Positions 1-5,625 of a stretch of DNA of 14,149 nucleotides are shown here, piece by piece. The DNA comes from SVTX01 sp051867975 (GTDB lineage Bacteria > Bacillota > Clostridia > Oscillospirales > CAG-272). The translations under genes and the position numbers were made by a program. The DNA is taken from the NCBI GenBank assembly GCA_051867975.1, contig JBJDZM010000027.1, positions 1 through 14,149 of the forward strand. The letters are read 5' to 3'. The notes under the pieces are model-generated. The model was not told the origin of the DNA, ran no database searches, and saw only the letters and a program-made list of their open reading frames with translations. Within the stretch, counting starts at the first letter, position 1. Every line of letters starts with the position of its first letter.

Positions 1-183
1 ATCACAATCCCGGACAGCGTGACGAGCATAGGATGGGATGCGTTCGCATGGTGCTACAGCCTTACGGACATCACCTTCAACGGCACAAAGGCACAGTGGG
101 ATTCTATCAGCAAGGACGACGATTGGGACTACGGCATCGGTGAATATACGATCCACTGCACCGACGGTGATATTGCAAAATAA
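1..183 (+). CDS. BspA-like leucine-rich repeat protein, C-terminal fragment
   Basis: The first 60 codons read openly from base 1 to a TAA at 181-183, so the gene begins outside the window. The segment starts ITIPDSVTSIGWDAFAWC, one repeat of the LRR_5 (BspA/Treponema pallidum) type: 'ITIP.SVT.IG..AF..C.SL' followed by 'DITFNGTKAQWDSI'. The 'F.GT..QW..I' tail with aspartates and a closing 'YTIHCTDGDI' is a common C-terminal ending of these repeat proteins in Clostridia. They are usually secreted or cell-surface proteins with binding roles; the ligand cannot be told. The signal peptide and most repeats are not in view. A hairpin that could end the transcript follows about 30 bases downstream. 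Family assignment is confident; any specific function is not. Confidence 0.85.
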   Translation: MTIPDSVTSIGWDAFAWCYSLTDITFNGTKAQWDSISKDDDWDYGIGEYTIHCTDGDIAK

Positions 184-211
184 GATCCCCTTGGGCGATT
201 GACCCCAATAT

Positions 212-250
212 TGCAACGCTCATACTCAAAAGAGCATGGGCGTTGTTTGC
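212..250 (+). terminator. probable terminator of the BspA-like gene
   Basis: A stem of CAACGCTCAT (214-223) pairs with ATGGGCGTTG (236-245) with one G-T pair, leaving a 12-base loop. A short T run follows, broken by GC. It lies 30 bases after the stop of the plus-strand gene. The weak T tract lowers confidence. Confidence 0.5.
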
Positions 251-311
251 ACAGGCGAAAAAAGGGAAACAGTCAAAACAATATCCACAGTTATTTCATT
301 CTTTCCCTCTA

Positions 312-363
312 AAAAATTGGACACATCATGTAGGATTACCCTAAAATGATGTGTCCGATTTTT
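312..363. repeat. 18-bp-stem palindromic hairpin with A/T tails
   Basis: 312-329 pairs with 346-363 over 18 positions with one G-T wobble. The core is GGACACATCAT / ATGATGTGTCC with an A run on the left and a T run on the right, around a 16-base loop. The shape would work as a terminator on either strand. The 15-base word ATTGGACACATCATG at 316-330 recurs in reverse complement at 469-483, so the arm belongs to a small local repeat and is not only a terminator. It sits beside a transposase remnant and may be a trace of a mobile element. Confidence 0.6.
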
Positions 364-465
364 ATTTGCTCTATTTTTTAAATTGTCTTTGACTTTAAGC
401 CCTTTATTAAAAGCTTTTGGAAAGGGGTGGGGATGTCTTACTGAGAATACGCAATATATAAACTG

Positions 466-597
466 CACCATGATGTGTCCAATGATAAGAGAAGCGATAT
501 CGGGGACCGTAGGGCGGGGGCTTGCTCCCGCCGCCTCGCTCTCAAAAATCAAAACAACATGGATATGGTTTAACATCATTACATAATAAAGTGTATT
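466..597 (-). pseudogene. remnant of a REP-associated tyrosine transposase (Y1/HUH, IS200-like)
   Basis: Reading the minus strand from 597 downward gives LYYVMMLNHIHVVLIFE and then AAGASPRPTVPDI. This matches the core of Y1 transposases of the RAYT group, where the usual form is 'Y.VMPNHIH.I...E', with the two histidines of the HUH metal-binding motif; here the Pro before Asn is replaced by Leu. An in-frame TGA (598-600) lies just upstream and no recognisable domain continues before it. Downstream of about 466 the frame stays open to 226 but no longer resembles the family, and the catalytic tyrosine helix was not found. I read it as a decayed internal fragment. The codons for AAGASPRPT fall in one arm of the 27-bp inverted repeat. 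Possible alternative: chance resemblance, judged unlikely because motif and repeat context agree. Confidence 0.6.
507..533 (+). repeat. REP-like inverted repeat, left copy
   Basis: This 27-base GC-rich sequence (begins CCGTAGGGCGGG) is the exact reverse complement of 613-639. It can itself fold, with GGCGGG pairing to CCCGCC around GGCTTG-type loop bases. The copy overlaps the transposase remnant. REP-like repeats of this general kind accompany RAYT transposases; that this one is a substrate is inference. Confidence 0.8.
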
Positions 598-612
598 TCA
601 TTCCGATTGATT

Positions 613-639
613 CGGCGGGAGCAAGCCCCCGCCCTACGG
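613..639 (-). repeat. REP-like inverted repeat, right copy
   Basis: Perfect 27-base reverse complement of 507-533, 79 bases away. The intervening DNA encodes the HUH motif of the transposase remnant. On the minus strand it lies 74 bases beyond the stop of the GGGtGRT gene and could also act as a 3' barrier hairpin. Confidence 0.8.
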
Positions 640-670
640 CAATGCCGGTTTCTGTATGCTTTGCTTAATG

Positions 671-705
671 AAAAATATTAGTAAGATAGCCCCATATACT
701 TACAA
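671..705 (-). terminator. weak possible terminator of the pduL/GGGtGRT operon
   Basis: On the minus strand, just after the GGGtGRT stop codon, GTAAG (699-703) pairs with CTTAC (681-685), with a possible inner TAT/ATA extension across a bulge. The sequence TAATATTTTT follows (671-680). The stem is short, so termination may instead rely on the REP-like hairpin at 613-639. Confidence 0.35.
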
Positions 706-712
706 AAACTTA

Positions 713-1711
713 TTACTTACAAGCCTCTTCGATAGCAACTGCAACAGCGACAGTCATACCGACCATGGGGTTGTTACCGGCTCCGATAAGTCCCATCATC
801 TCAACGTGAGCGGGAACCGAGGAAGAGCCTGCGAACTGTGCGTCCGAGTGCATTCTTCCCATAGTATCGGTCATACCGTAGCTGGAGGGACCTGCTGCCA
901 TGTTATCGGGGTGGAGTGTACGTCCCGTACCGCCGCCCGACGCAACGGAGAAGTAGCTTACGCCGTTCTCAATAGCCCACTTCTTATATGTTCCTGCAAC
1001 GGGGTGCTGGAAACGGGTGGGGTTAGTCGAGTTACCCGTAATAGATACGCCGACGTTCTCAAGCTTCATGATTGCAACGCCCTCGGGAACGTTGTCCGAG
1101 CCGTAGCATCTTACGTTTGCACGGGGACCCTTGGAGAAGGGAACCTCACGAACTATCTTTACCTCTTCGGTGTAGGGGTCAAACTCCGTCTGTACGTATG
1201 TAAAGCCGTTGATTCTGGAGATGATGTAAGCCGCGTCCTTGCCAAGACCGTTCAGTATTACGCGCAAGGGCTTCGTACGAACCTTATTTGCGTTAAGAGC
1301 GATCTTGATTGCGCCCTCTGCAGCCGCGAAGGACTCGTGACCTGCTAAGAAGCAGAAGCACTCCGTCTCCTCACTAAGGAGCATTTTACCGAGGTTTCCG
1401 TGACCGAGACCGACCTTGCGGTTCTCGGCAACCGATCCGGGGATGCAGAAGCTCTGGAGACCGATACCGATTGCGGCAGCGGCGTCAGCAGCTTTCGTGC
1501 AGCCCTTCTTGATTGCGATAGCGGCGCCTACGGTGTAAGCCCACTTTGCATTTTCAAAGCAGATAGGCTGTGTTTCTTCAACAATCTTGTAGGGGTCGAT
1601 GCCCTTAGCATCGCAAATTTCCTTGCACTCGTCGATAGAGTTGATACCATATTCCTTAAGAGCGGCGAGAATCTTCGCTTCTCTTCTTTCGTAACCTTCA
1701 AACTTAGCCAT
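713..1711 (-). CDS. GGGtGRT family protein
   Basis: 332 residues with no signal peptide or membrane segment. The name-giving motif GGGTGRT is intact at residues 259-265, in the context FSVASGGGTGRTLHPDN. This is a recognised but functionally unassigned family of anaerobes, normally encoded beside an IscU-like Fe-S scaffold, as here. Other Gly-rich stretches (GLGHGNLGK near 101-109, GLGKDAAYIISRINGF near 155-170) suggest a nucleotide- or cofactor-binding fold, but this is inference. Several cysteines (C29, C33, C51, C71, C89, C118, C120, C202, C331) are present, of which C118 and C120 form a CxC. The start ATG (1709-1711) has a strong AGGAGG site at 1721-1726 and lies 16 bases after the scaffold stop, so the two are surely co-transcribed and probably act together, perhaps in Fe-S cluster handling. 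Substrate and reaction are unknown. Confidence 0.93.
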   Translation of the reverse strand: MAKFEGYERREAKILAALKEYGINSIDECKEICDAKGIDPYKIVEETQPICFENAKWAYTVGAAIAIKKGCTKAADAAAAIGIGLQSFCIPGSVAENRKVGLGHGNLGKMLLSEETECFCFLAGHESFAAAEGAIKIALNANKVRTKPLRVILNGLGKDAAYIISRINGFTYVQTEFDPYTEEVKIVREVPFSKGPRANVRCYGSDNVPEGVAIMKLENVGVSITGNSTNPTRFQHPVAGTYKKWAIENGVSYFSVASGGGTGRTLHPDNMAAGPSSYGMTDTMGRMHSDAQFAGSSSVPAHVEMMGLIGAGNNPMVGMTVAVAVAIEEACK

Positions 1712-1727
1712 TATACACTACCTCCTA

Positions 1728-2444
1728 TCAGTCTTTACGGGGGTCAATGTACTTTGCAGCATCATTGAATCTTCCGTATGTACCCTTAGCCTTCTCGTAT
1801 GCTTCGTTAGGCTCGATACCCTTTTTGATCATGTCGGTCATCTTGCCGAGAGAAACGAACTCGTAGCCGATGACCTCGTTGTTCTCGTCAAGTGCCATGC
1901 GAGTGCAGTAGCCCTCGGTCATCTCGAGGTATCTTACGCCCTTAGCCTTTGTTCCGTACATTGTACCGACCATGCTGCGTTCGCCCTTGCCGAGGTCCTC
2001 CATGCCTGCGCCGATAACGAGACCGCCCTCGGAGAAAGCGGACTGAGATCTTCCGTAGACGATCTGAAGGAAAAGCTCACGCATAGCGGTGTTGATTGCA
2101 TCGCAGACAAGGTCTGTGTTGAGAGCCTCAAGAATGGTCTTGCCGGGAAGTATCTCAGCCGCCATAGCCGCGGAGTGAGTCATACCCGAGCAACCGATGG
2201 TCTCAACGAGCGCCTCCTCGATAACGCCGTTCTTGACGTTAAGGGAGAGCTTGCAGGCACCCTGCTGAGGTGCGCACCAGCCCACACCGTGTGTGTATGC
2301 CGAAATGTCGGAAATCTGTTTTGCCTGGATCCACTTGCCCTCTTCGGGAAGGGGAGCAGGACCGTGATCGCAACCCTTTTTAACAACGCACATGTGCTCG
2401 ACTTCGAGGCTCTGTGCGTAAGGGAACTCACTTACATTGCTCAT
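1728..2444 (-). CDS. iron-sulfur cluster assembly scaffold-like protein (IscU/NifU N-terminal type)
   Basis: 238 residues, longer than the roughly 130 of classical IscU. Residues about 55-125 carry the NifU-N-like core: GWCAPQQGACKL (C57, C64) and then ETIGCSGMTHSAAMAAE, where C85 corresponds to the conserved 'GC..s.as' cysteine of IscU. Extra cysteines at 19 and 25 and a C-terminal extension (about 150-238) set it apart from housekeeping scaffolds. Known IscU proteins assemble [2Fe-2S] clusters on three cysteines and pass them on; here that role is inferred. No cysteine desulfurase lies next to it. It sits between pduL and the GGGtGRT gene on the same strand, with RBS AAGGAG at 2453-2458, 8 bases before the ATG. 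The conserved partner is the downstream GGGtGRT gene, suggesting cluster delivery to that protein or a joint complex. Confidence 0.87.
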   Translation of the reverse strand: MSNVSEFPYAQSLEVEHMCVVKKGCDHGPAPLPEEGKWIQAKQISDISAYTHGVGWCAPQQGACKLSLNVKNGVIEEALVETIGCSGMTHSAAMAAEILPGKTILEALNTDLVCDAINTAMRELFLQIVYGRSQSAFSEGGLVIGAGMEDLGKGERSMVGTMYGTKAKGVRYLEMTEGYCTRMALDENNEVIGYEFVSLGKMTDMIKKGIEPNEAYEKAKGTYGRFNDAAKYIDPRKD

Positions 2445-2490
2445 TGTTTTTTCTCCTTATATAAATAATTTTTCAAGCATCGGTATTTTT

Positions 2491-2524
2491 GTTGCACGCT
2501 TATCGCAGATGCAGTCCGTGCAAC
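2491..2524. other. intercistronic hairpin between pduL and the Fe-S scaffold gene
   Basis: GTTGCACG (2491-2498) pairs perfectly with CGTGCAAC (2517-2524) around an 18-base loop. On the minus strand, the direction of the operon, an A run rather than a T run follows the stem, so it is not an intrinsic terminator. It may stabilise or process the mRNA in the 92-base gap, the largest in this operon. Confidence 0.45.
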
Positions 2525-2536
2525 GGTTTTTACGAT

Positions 2537-3112
2537 TTATTTGATTATCTCGCCCCAGACCTCGCCGAAGGCGCAAGCGGCGTTGCACTCGTCGGTGTCG
2601 ATGTGCATGGCGAACGCGTATGTATCCGAAACACGGCAAACAACGTCGTCGAAAATCGTCGTTCTGTCGCTGTCGATCTTGACCTTGACTATCTGCTTGT
2701 CCTCAATACCCATCTCCTTTGCGGTCGCGGTGTCGAAGTGGATGTGTCTCTTCGCGATGATGCAGCCTTCGGAAATTTCAATCTCGCCCGCGGGACCTAC
2801 CATTTTAACGCCGGGAGTGCCTGCGACGTCGCCAGACTCACGTACGGGGACCGACTTAAGACCGAGAACGCGCGCATCGGTGAAGGAAAGCTCGACCTGA
2901 TTGGACTTTCTCGTAGGACCGAGAACGGAGAGCATAAGCTCGCCCTTGGGACCGACGACTTTGATCTTGTCGTTGGCAGCGGCGAACTGACCGGGCTGGG
3001 AGAGCATTTTTTTAGGCTCAAGCTTTGCGCCTTCGCCGTAAAGAGCCGCGACAGCCTCATCTGTCAAGTGAATGTGTCTTGCACTTGTCTCAACAAGAAC
3101 CTTTTTTGACAT
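2537..3112 (-). CDS. pduL: phosphate propanoyltransferase (PduL-type phosphotransacylase)
   Basis: 191 residues. PduL transfers the acyl group of acyl-CoA to phosphate, giving acyl-phosphate and free CoA; with acetate/propionate kinase this yields ATP in fermentation. The metal-binding histidines are visible: RHIHLT (H13, H15), AKRHIHFD (H123, H125) and the C-terminal MHIDTDE (H170). The two-fold repeated beta-barrel pattern is also clear (GPKGELMLSVLGP near 54-66 and GPAGEIEISEG near 106-116). The protein starts directly at the catalytic domain with no N-terminal encapsulation peptide, and no shell proteins are near, so it is probably a free cytosolic enzyme, perhaps acting on acetyl-CoA. 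RBS GAGGTA at 3119-3124; first gene of the minus-strand operon behind the promoter at 3180-3208. No ackA is in the window. Confidence 0.92.
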   Translation of the reverse strand: MSKKVLVETSARHIHLTDEAVAALYGEGAKLEPKKMLSQPGQFAAANDKIKVVGPKGELMLSVLGPTRKSNQVELSFTDARVLGLKSVPVRESGDVAGTPGVKMVGPAGEIEISEGCIIAKRHIHFDTATAKEMGIEDKQIVKVKIDSDRTTIFDDVVCRVSDTYAFAMHIDTDECNAACAFGEVWGEIIK

Positions 3113-3179
3113 AATTGTTACCTCGCTTTATGAATTTTAAAAATACAGTGTATAGGGCATAAAAATCCCATTCCAACCC

Positions 3180-3208
3180 ATTATAACACTTTTTTCTCGC
3201 TTTGTAAA
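3180..3208 (-). promoter_or_regulatory. sigma-A promoter of the pduL operon
   Basis: On the minus strand, TTTACA (3203-3208) and a perfect TATAAT (3180-3185) are separated by exactly 17 bases. Transcription would start near 3173, giving a leader of about 60 bases before the pduL ATG at 3112. No riboswitch-like structure was recognised in the leader. Confidence 0.8.
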
Positions 3209-3237
3209 GATTTTTTTAAATAAATGTCGGAGATTAT

Positions 3238-3266
3238 TTTCAAAAAAACTTGGGAATACTTATGAT
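3238..3266 (+). promoter_or_regulatory. possible promoter of the tepA-like gene
   Basis: TTTCAA (3238-3243), a 17-base spacer and TATGAT (3261-3266) lie 30 bases upstream of the chosen start at 3298. The boxes are moderate matches. It would be divergent from the pduL promoter 30 bases away. Confidence 0.4.
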
Positions 3267-3297
3267 TAAATATCAATTTGAATTTCGGGAGAAGAAA

Positions 3298-3996
3298 ATG
3301 AGTCAAAAGGACGAAAAAAACAGCGAAAACGAAAAGGAAAAAGATATAACCCGACTTGACGGAATTGAGGAGAGCGGAAGTGTGCGGACGCGCGGCAGAG
3401 AAGCCAACATTCACTGCATGTCGATAATCGGGCAGATAGAGGGGCATTATATGCTTCCCGAGGGGCAAAAGGCGACCAAATACGAGCATATCATACCCAT
3501 GCTCGTCTCAATCGAGGAGGACGAGGAGATTGACGGACTGCTCGTATTGCTCAATACCATGGGCGGTGACGTTGAGGCAGGGCTTGCCATAGCCGAGGTC
3601 ATAGCGTCGATGAAGAAGCCTTGCGTCTCGGTCGTACTCGGAGGGGGACATTCGATTGGCGTTCCGCTTGCGGTGTCGGGAAAACGCTCGTTTATCGTTC
3701 CGAGCGCGACGATGACTATTCACCCCGTGAGAATGAACGGACTTGTTATCGGCGTGCCGCAGTCCTTCACCTATTTTCAGGAGATGCAGAAGCGGATAGT
3801 TAATTTCATCTGTGAGCATAGCTCTGCCGACAGGGAAAAGATATATGAGCTTATGATGCGCCCCGATATGATGGCGACCGACGTCGGCTCGATAATCGAG
3901 GGCAGGGAGGCGGTCGAATACGGAATCATTGACGAGGTCGGCGGACTTGACAGAGCGCTTGACGCGCTGAAAGAGATGATAAAGGAAAAGAAGTAA
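3298..3996 (+). CDS. tepA: TepA-like ClpP-fold serine peptidase
   Basis: 232 residues from the ATG at 3298, chosen because GGGAG (3287-3291) sits 6 bases before it; an in-frame ATG at 3250 lies in the promoter region. The N-terminal 35 residues are charged and probably disordered. The rest is a ClpP/crotonase-fold domain: 'LNTMGGDVEAGLAIAE' (85-100) is the GG[DN]-type loop, S119 in GGGHSIGVPLA is the probable nucleophile and H142 in MTIHPVRM the probable general base. A C-terminal 'EAVEYGIIDEVGG' segment is typical of ClpP relatives. The best fit is the translocation-enhancing protein family of Bacillus TepA, proposed to act on signal or misfolded peptides at the membrane; it is described in related genomes near ftsK, which is absent here. 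No transmembrane segment. It appears to be monocistronic. Confidence 0.85.
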   Translation: MSQKDEKNSENEKEKDITRLDGIEESGSVRTRGREANIHCMSIIGQIEGHYMLPEGQKATKYEHIIPMLVSIEEDEEIDGLLVLLNTMGGDVEAGLAIAEVIASMKKPCVSVVLGGGHSIGVPLAVSGKRSFIVPSATMTIHPVRMNGLVIGVPQSFTYFQEMQKRIVNFICEHSSADREKIYELMMRPDMMATDVGSIIEGREAVEYGIIDEVGGLDRALDALKEMIKEKK

Positions 3997-4025
3997 TGGG
4001 CGACCGCCTTTTTCCGGCAAACTTT

Positions 4026-4060
4026 TGCGGGTTCGGCGCGGTATGCCGCATATGTTTTTT
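4026..4060 (+). terminator. weak candidate terminator after the tepA-like gene
   Basis: TGCGG (4026-4030) can pair with CCGCA (4046-4050), or the inner GCGG (4038-4041) with CCGC (4046-4049). Either precedes ATATGTTTTTT. Stems are short. The remainder of the gap to 4211 shows nothing convincing apart from a small inverted repeat TCAGAT (4091-4096) / ATCTGA (4113-4118). Confidence 0.35.
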
Positions 4061-4211
4061 CTTCGTTTCGCTACGCTCCACTCCGAAAATTCAGATGCGT
4101 TTATCATCATTTATCTGATTTAGGGGATTTTCGACTGCGTAAATATTGACATTTCAAGACATACATCTTAAACCGAAGGATAAAATCTACGCCGTTTTTT
4201 CTCCCAACCTA

Positions 4212-4241
4212 TTGACTTTTCGCCTATGCCTGATGTATAAT
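4212..4241 (+). promoter_or_regulatory. sigma-A promoter of the metallo-hydrolase gene
   Basis: TTGACT (4212-4217), an 18-base spacer and a perfect TATAAT (4236-4241). The ATG at 4284 lies about 36 bases after the expected start point. Confidence 0.75.
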
Positions 4242-4283
4242 CTGAATATGTAAGCTCGACATGGCAATTCGGAGGTGAACAAC

Positions 4284-5114
4284 ATGAAACTCAAATATTT
4301 AGGCACCGCGGCGGCAGAGGGAATCCCCGGCATGTTTTGCAATTGCAGAGTGTGCAGAAACGCGCTCGCAGTCCGAGGTAAGGAGATAAAAACACGCAGT
4401 CAGGCGCTGATAGACGACAAACTGCTCATTGATTTTCCCGCCGACACGTACATGCATATCCTCAATTACGGACTTGATTTGCGCGGCATACATCACTGCA
4501 TAATCACACATAATCATTCCGACCACCTCTACCCGAATGACTTTTGGTGCAGATTTGAGAGCATAGCGCATGGAATCGGGGACGAGCCGTTCAATGTTTA
4601 CGTCACCGAGTCGGGTTATAAAAAAATAAAGGATATGTATGGCGATAAGACGGATTCTTCGAGACTCAAGGTGCATAAAACAGCTCCGTTTGAAGCCTTC
4701 GACGTTGAGGAATATCACATAATCCCGCTATCTGCAAACCACGACCCCGCGGCAGACCCGGTTATCTATATAATCGAGAACGGCGGAAAGAGCCTGCTCT
4801 ACGCGCACGATACGGGAATTTTCCCCGACAAAACGTGGGAGTATCTTGCCTCATACGGCAAAAAACTTGATTTTGTCTCGCTTGATTGCACCGGAATGGC
4901 GCTCAAAGGCTGGAGAAAAAACGGGCATCTGGCGCTTGACACGGACAAGGAAGTTTACGACAGACTTGTCTCTATGGGGCTGTGCGACGAAAACACGACG
5001 GCATACGTCAACCATTTCAGCCATAACGGAGCGCTCACTCACGAGGAGCTTGTCGCAGAGGCGGCAAAGCTCGGGTTCGGCGCGACGTATGACGGACTTG
5101 AAGTTGAGATATAA
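4284..5114 (+). CDS. MBL-fold metallo-hydrolase, PhnP-like
   Basis: 276 residues from the ATG at 4284, served by GGAGG at 4271-4275; a GTG at 4275 overlaps that site and is rejected as start. The metallo-beta-lactamase signature HNHSDH (H76, H78, D80, H81) is intact, with further ligand candidates H153 (SANHDP), D176 (AHDTG) and H244 or H247 (NHFSHNG). Near the N-terminus FCNCRVCR places C19, C21 and C24 in the CxCxxC arrangement that in PhnP-type phosphodiesterases forms an extra structural zinc site. PhnP acts on 5-phosphoribosyl 1,2-cyclic phosphate in phosphonate breakdown, but no phn genes are present, so the substrate is unknown; a cyclic phosphodiester is a reasonable guess. Transcribed alone, between its own promoter and a strong terminator. 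Confidence 0.85.
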   Translation: MKLKYLGTAAAEGIPGMFCNCRVCRNALAVRGKEIKTRSQALIDDKLLIDFPADTYMHILNYGLDLRGIHHCIITHNHSDHLYPNDFWCRFESIAHGIGDEPFNVYVTESGYKKIKDMYGDKTDSSRLKVHKTAPFEAFDVEEYHIIPLSANHDPAADPVIYIIENGGKSLLYAHDTGIFPDKTWEYLASYGKKLDFVSLDCTGMALKGWRKNGHLALDTDKEVYDRLVSMGLCDENTTAYVNHFSHNGALTHEELVAEAAKLGFGATYDGLEVEI

Positions 5115-5133
5115 AATGCGGCTGTGACTGCCG

Positions 5134-5172
5134 AAAAAACGAGGCTCGCGATTTCGCACCGAGCCTCGTTTT
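5134..5172 (+). terminator. intrinsic terminator of the metallo-hydrolase gene
   Basis: A perfect 13-bp stem, 5136-5148 (AAAACGAGGCTCG) with 5160-5172, closes an 11-base loop. The right arm ends in TTTT and the left begins with an A run, so it can work on either strand; it lies 20 bases after the stop codon. Confidence 0.88.
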
Positions 5173-5224
5173 CAATCTGCGGTATTCTTTGTTTTCGGAA
5201 AATCACGCGGAAAACGGAATTTGC

Positions 5225-5286
5225 AAAAAATTTTTTAAACTTTTTTCCGAAAAGGTATTGACAAACATCTTGCGATAGTGTATAAT
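5225..5286 (+). promoter_or_regulatory. consensus promoter of tRNA-Leu with A/T-tract UP-like region
   Basis: TTGACA (5258-5263) and TATAAT (5281-5286) are both perfect, with a 17-base spacer. The sequence upstream (5225-5246) is made of A and T runs, as in UP elements that raise stable-RNA transcription. An 11-bp inverted repeat, TTTTCGGAAAA (5192-5202) and TTTTCCGAAAA (5243-5253), spans this region. No gene follows other than the tRNA, so a very strong promoter here is logical. Confidence 0.9.
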
Positions 5287-5353
5287 ATCACGTGTTCGCG
5301 ACACAGCAACCTCGGAGACCTTCTTCGAGTAATAAAATAAAGGTGTTTAATAT

Positions 5354-5438
5354 GCGGAAGTGGCGGAACTGGCAGACGCGCACGTTTGAGGGGCGTGTGG
5401 TTCACACTGTACGGGTTCAAGTCCCGTCTTCCGCACCA
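5354..5438 (+). tRNA. tRNA-Leu (anticodon GAG)
   Basis: 85 bases with encoded CCA. The acceptor stem GCGGAAG (5354-5360) pairs with CTTCCGC (5428-5434); discriminator A5435 is followed by CCA (5436-5438). The anticodon stem CACGT (5381-5385) pairs with GCGTG (5393-5397) with one T-G pair, around loop TTGAGGG, which puts GAG at 5388-5390. The T arm ACGGG-TTCAAGT-CCCGT is perfect. The long variable arm marks the class II tRNA, and the D-loop GGCGGAACTGGCAGACGCG is typical of leucine tRNAs. It reads CUC and CUU codons. It is a single-gene transcript between its own promoter and terminator. Confidence 0.96.
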
Positions 5439-5476
5439 ACAATAAAGGGATGGATTTTTTCCATCCCTTTATTGTT
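5439..5476 (+). terminator. terminator of the tRNA-Leu transcript
   Basis: A perfect stem of up to 17 bp joins AATAAAGGGATGGA (5441-5454, extending left to the tRNA 3' end) to its complement ending at 5476, around a TTTTT loop. The right arm ends in CCCTTTATTGTT. It begins directly at the CCA end. The T tract is contained within the arm. Confidence 0.82.
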
Positions 5477-5542
5477 CGTTCAGAAATATCGCGCCGAACC
5501 CGCTCGGATTCGTCAAAATTGGATTGCTTTGCGCAAAATTAT

Positions 5543-5571
5543 TTGCTTTTTTAAACGCAATGTGGTATAAT
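5543..5571 (+). promoter_or_regulatory. extended -10 promoter of the ABC exporter operon
   Basis: TTGCTT (5543-5548), a 17-base spacer and TATAAT (5566-5571) preceded by TGG, i.e. an extended -10 TG at 5563-5564. The start point near 5578 precedes a strong AAAGGAGA site at 5581-5588. Confidence 0.75.
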
Positions 5572-5625
5572 ATGCACAGGAAAGGAGATAATCGGTTTGG
5601 CTATGCCAAATTGATTTTTCGGATA

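Noticed and set aside
656..1348. A 230-codon open frame on the plus strand opposite the GGGtGRT gene
   Set aside because: It is antisense to a well-conserved protein, has no domain resemblance and no RBS; a shadow of biased codon use.
2491..2524. Hairpin as terminator between pduL and the scaffold gene
   Set aside because: On the operon strand it is followed by A bases rather than T bases; kept only as a possible mRNA-stability element.
2537..3112. Bacterial microcompartment locus around pduL
   Set aside because: No shell protein, encapsulation peptide or diol/ethanolamine enzyme genes are present in the window.
4146..4174. A second promoter with TTGACA at 4146-4151
   Set aside because: No acceptable -10 box at 16-18 bases (TTAAAC, TAAACC); the promoter at 4212-4241 is far better.
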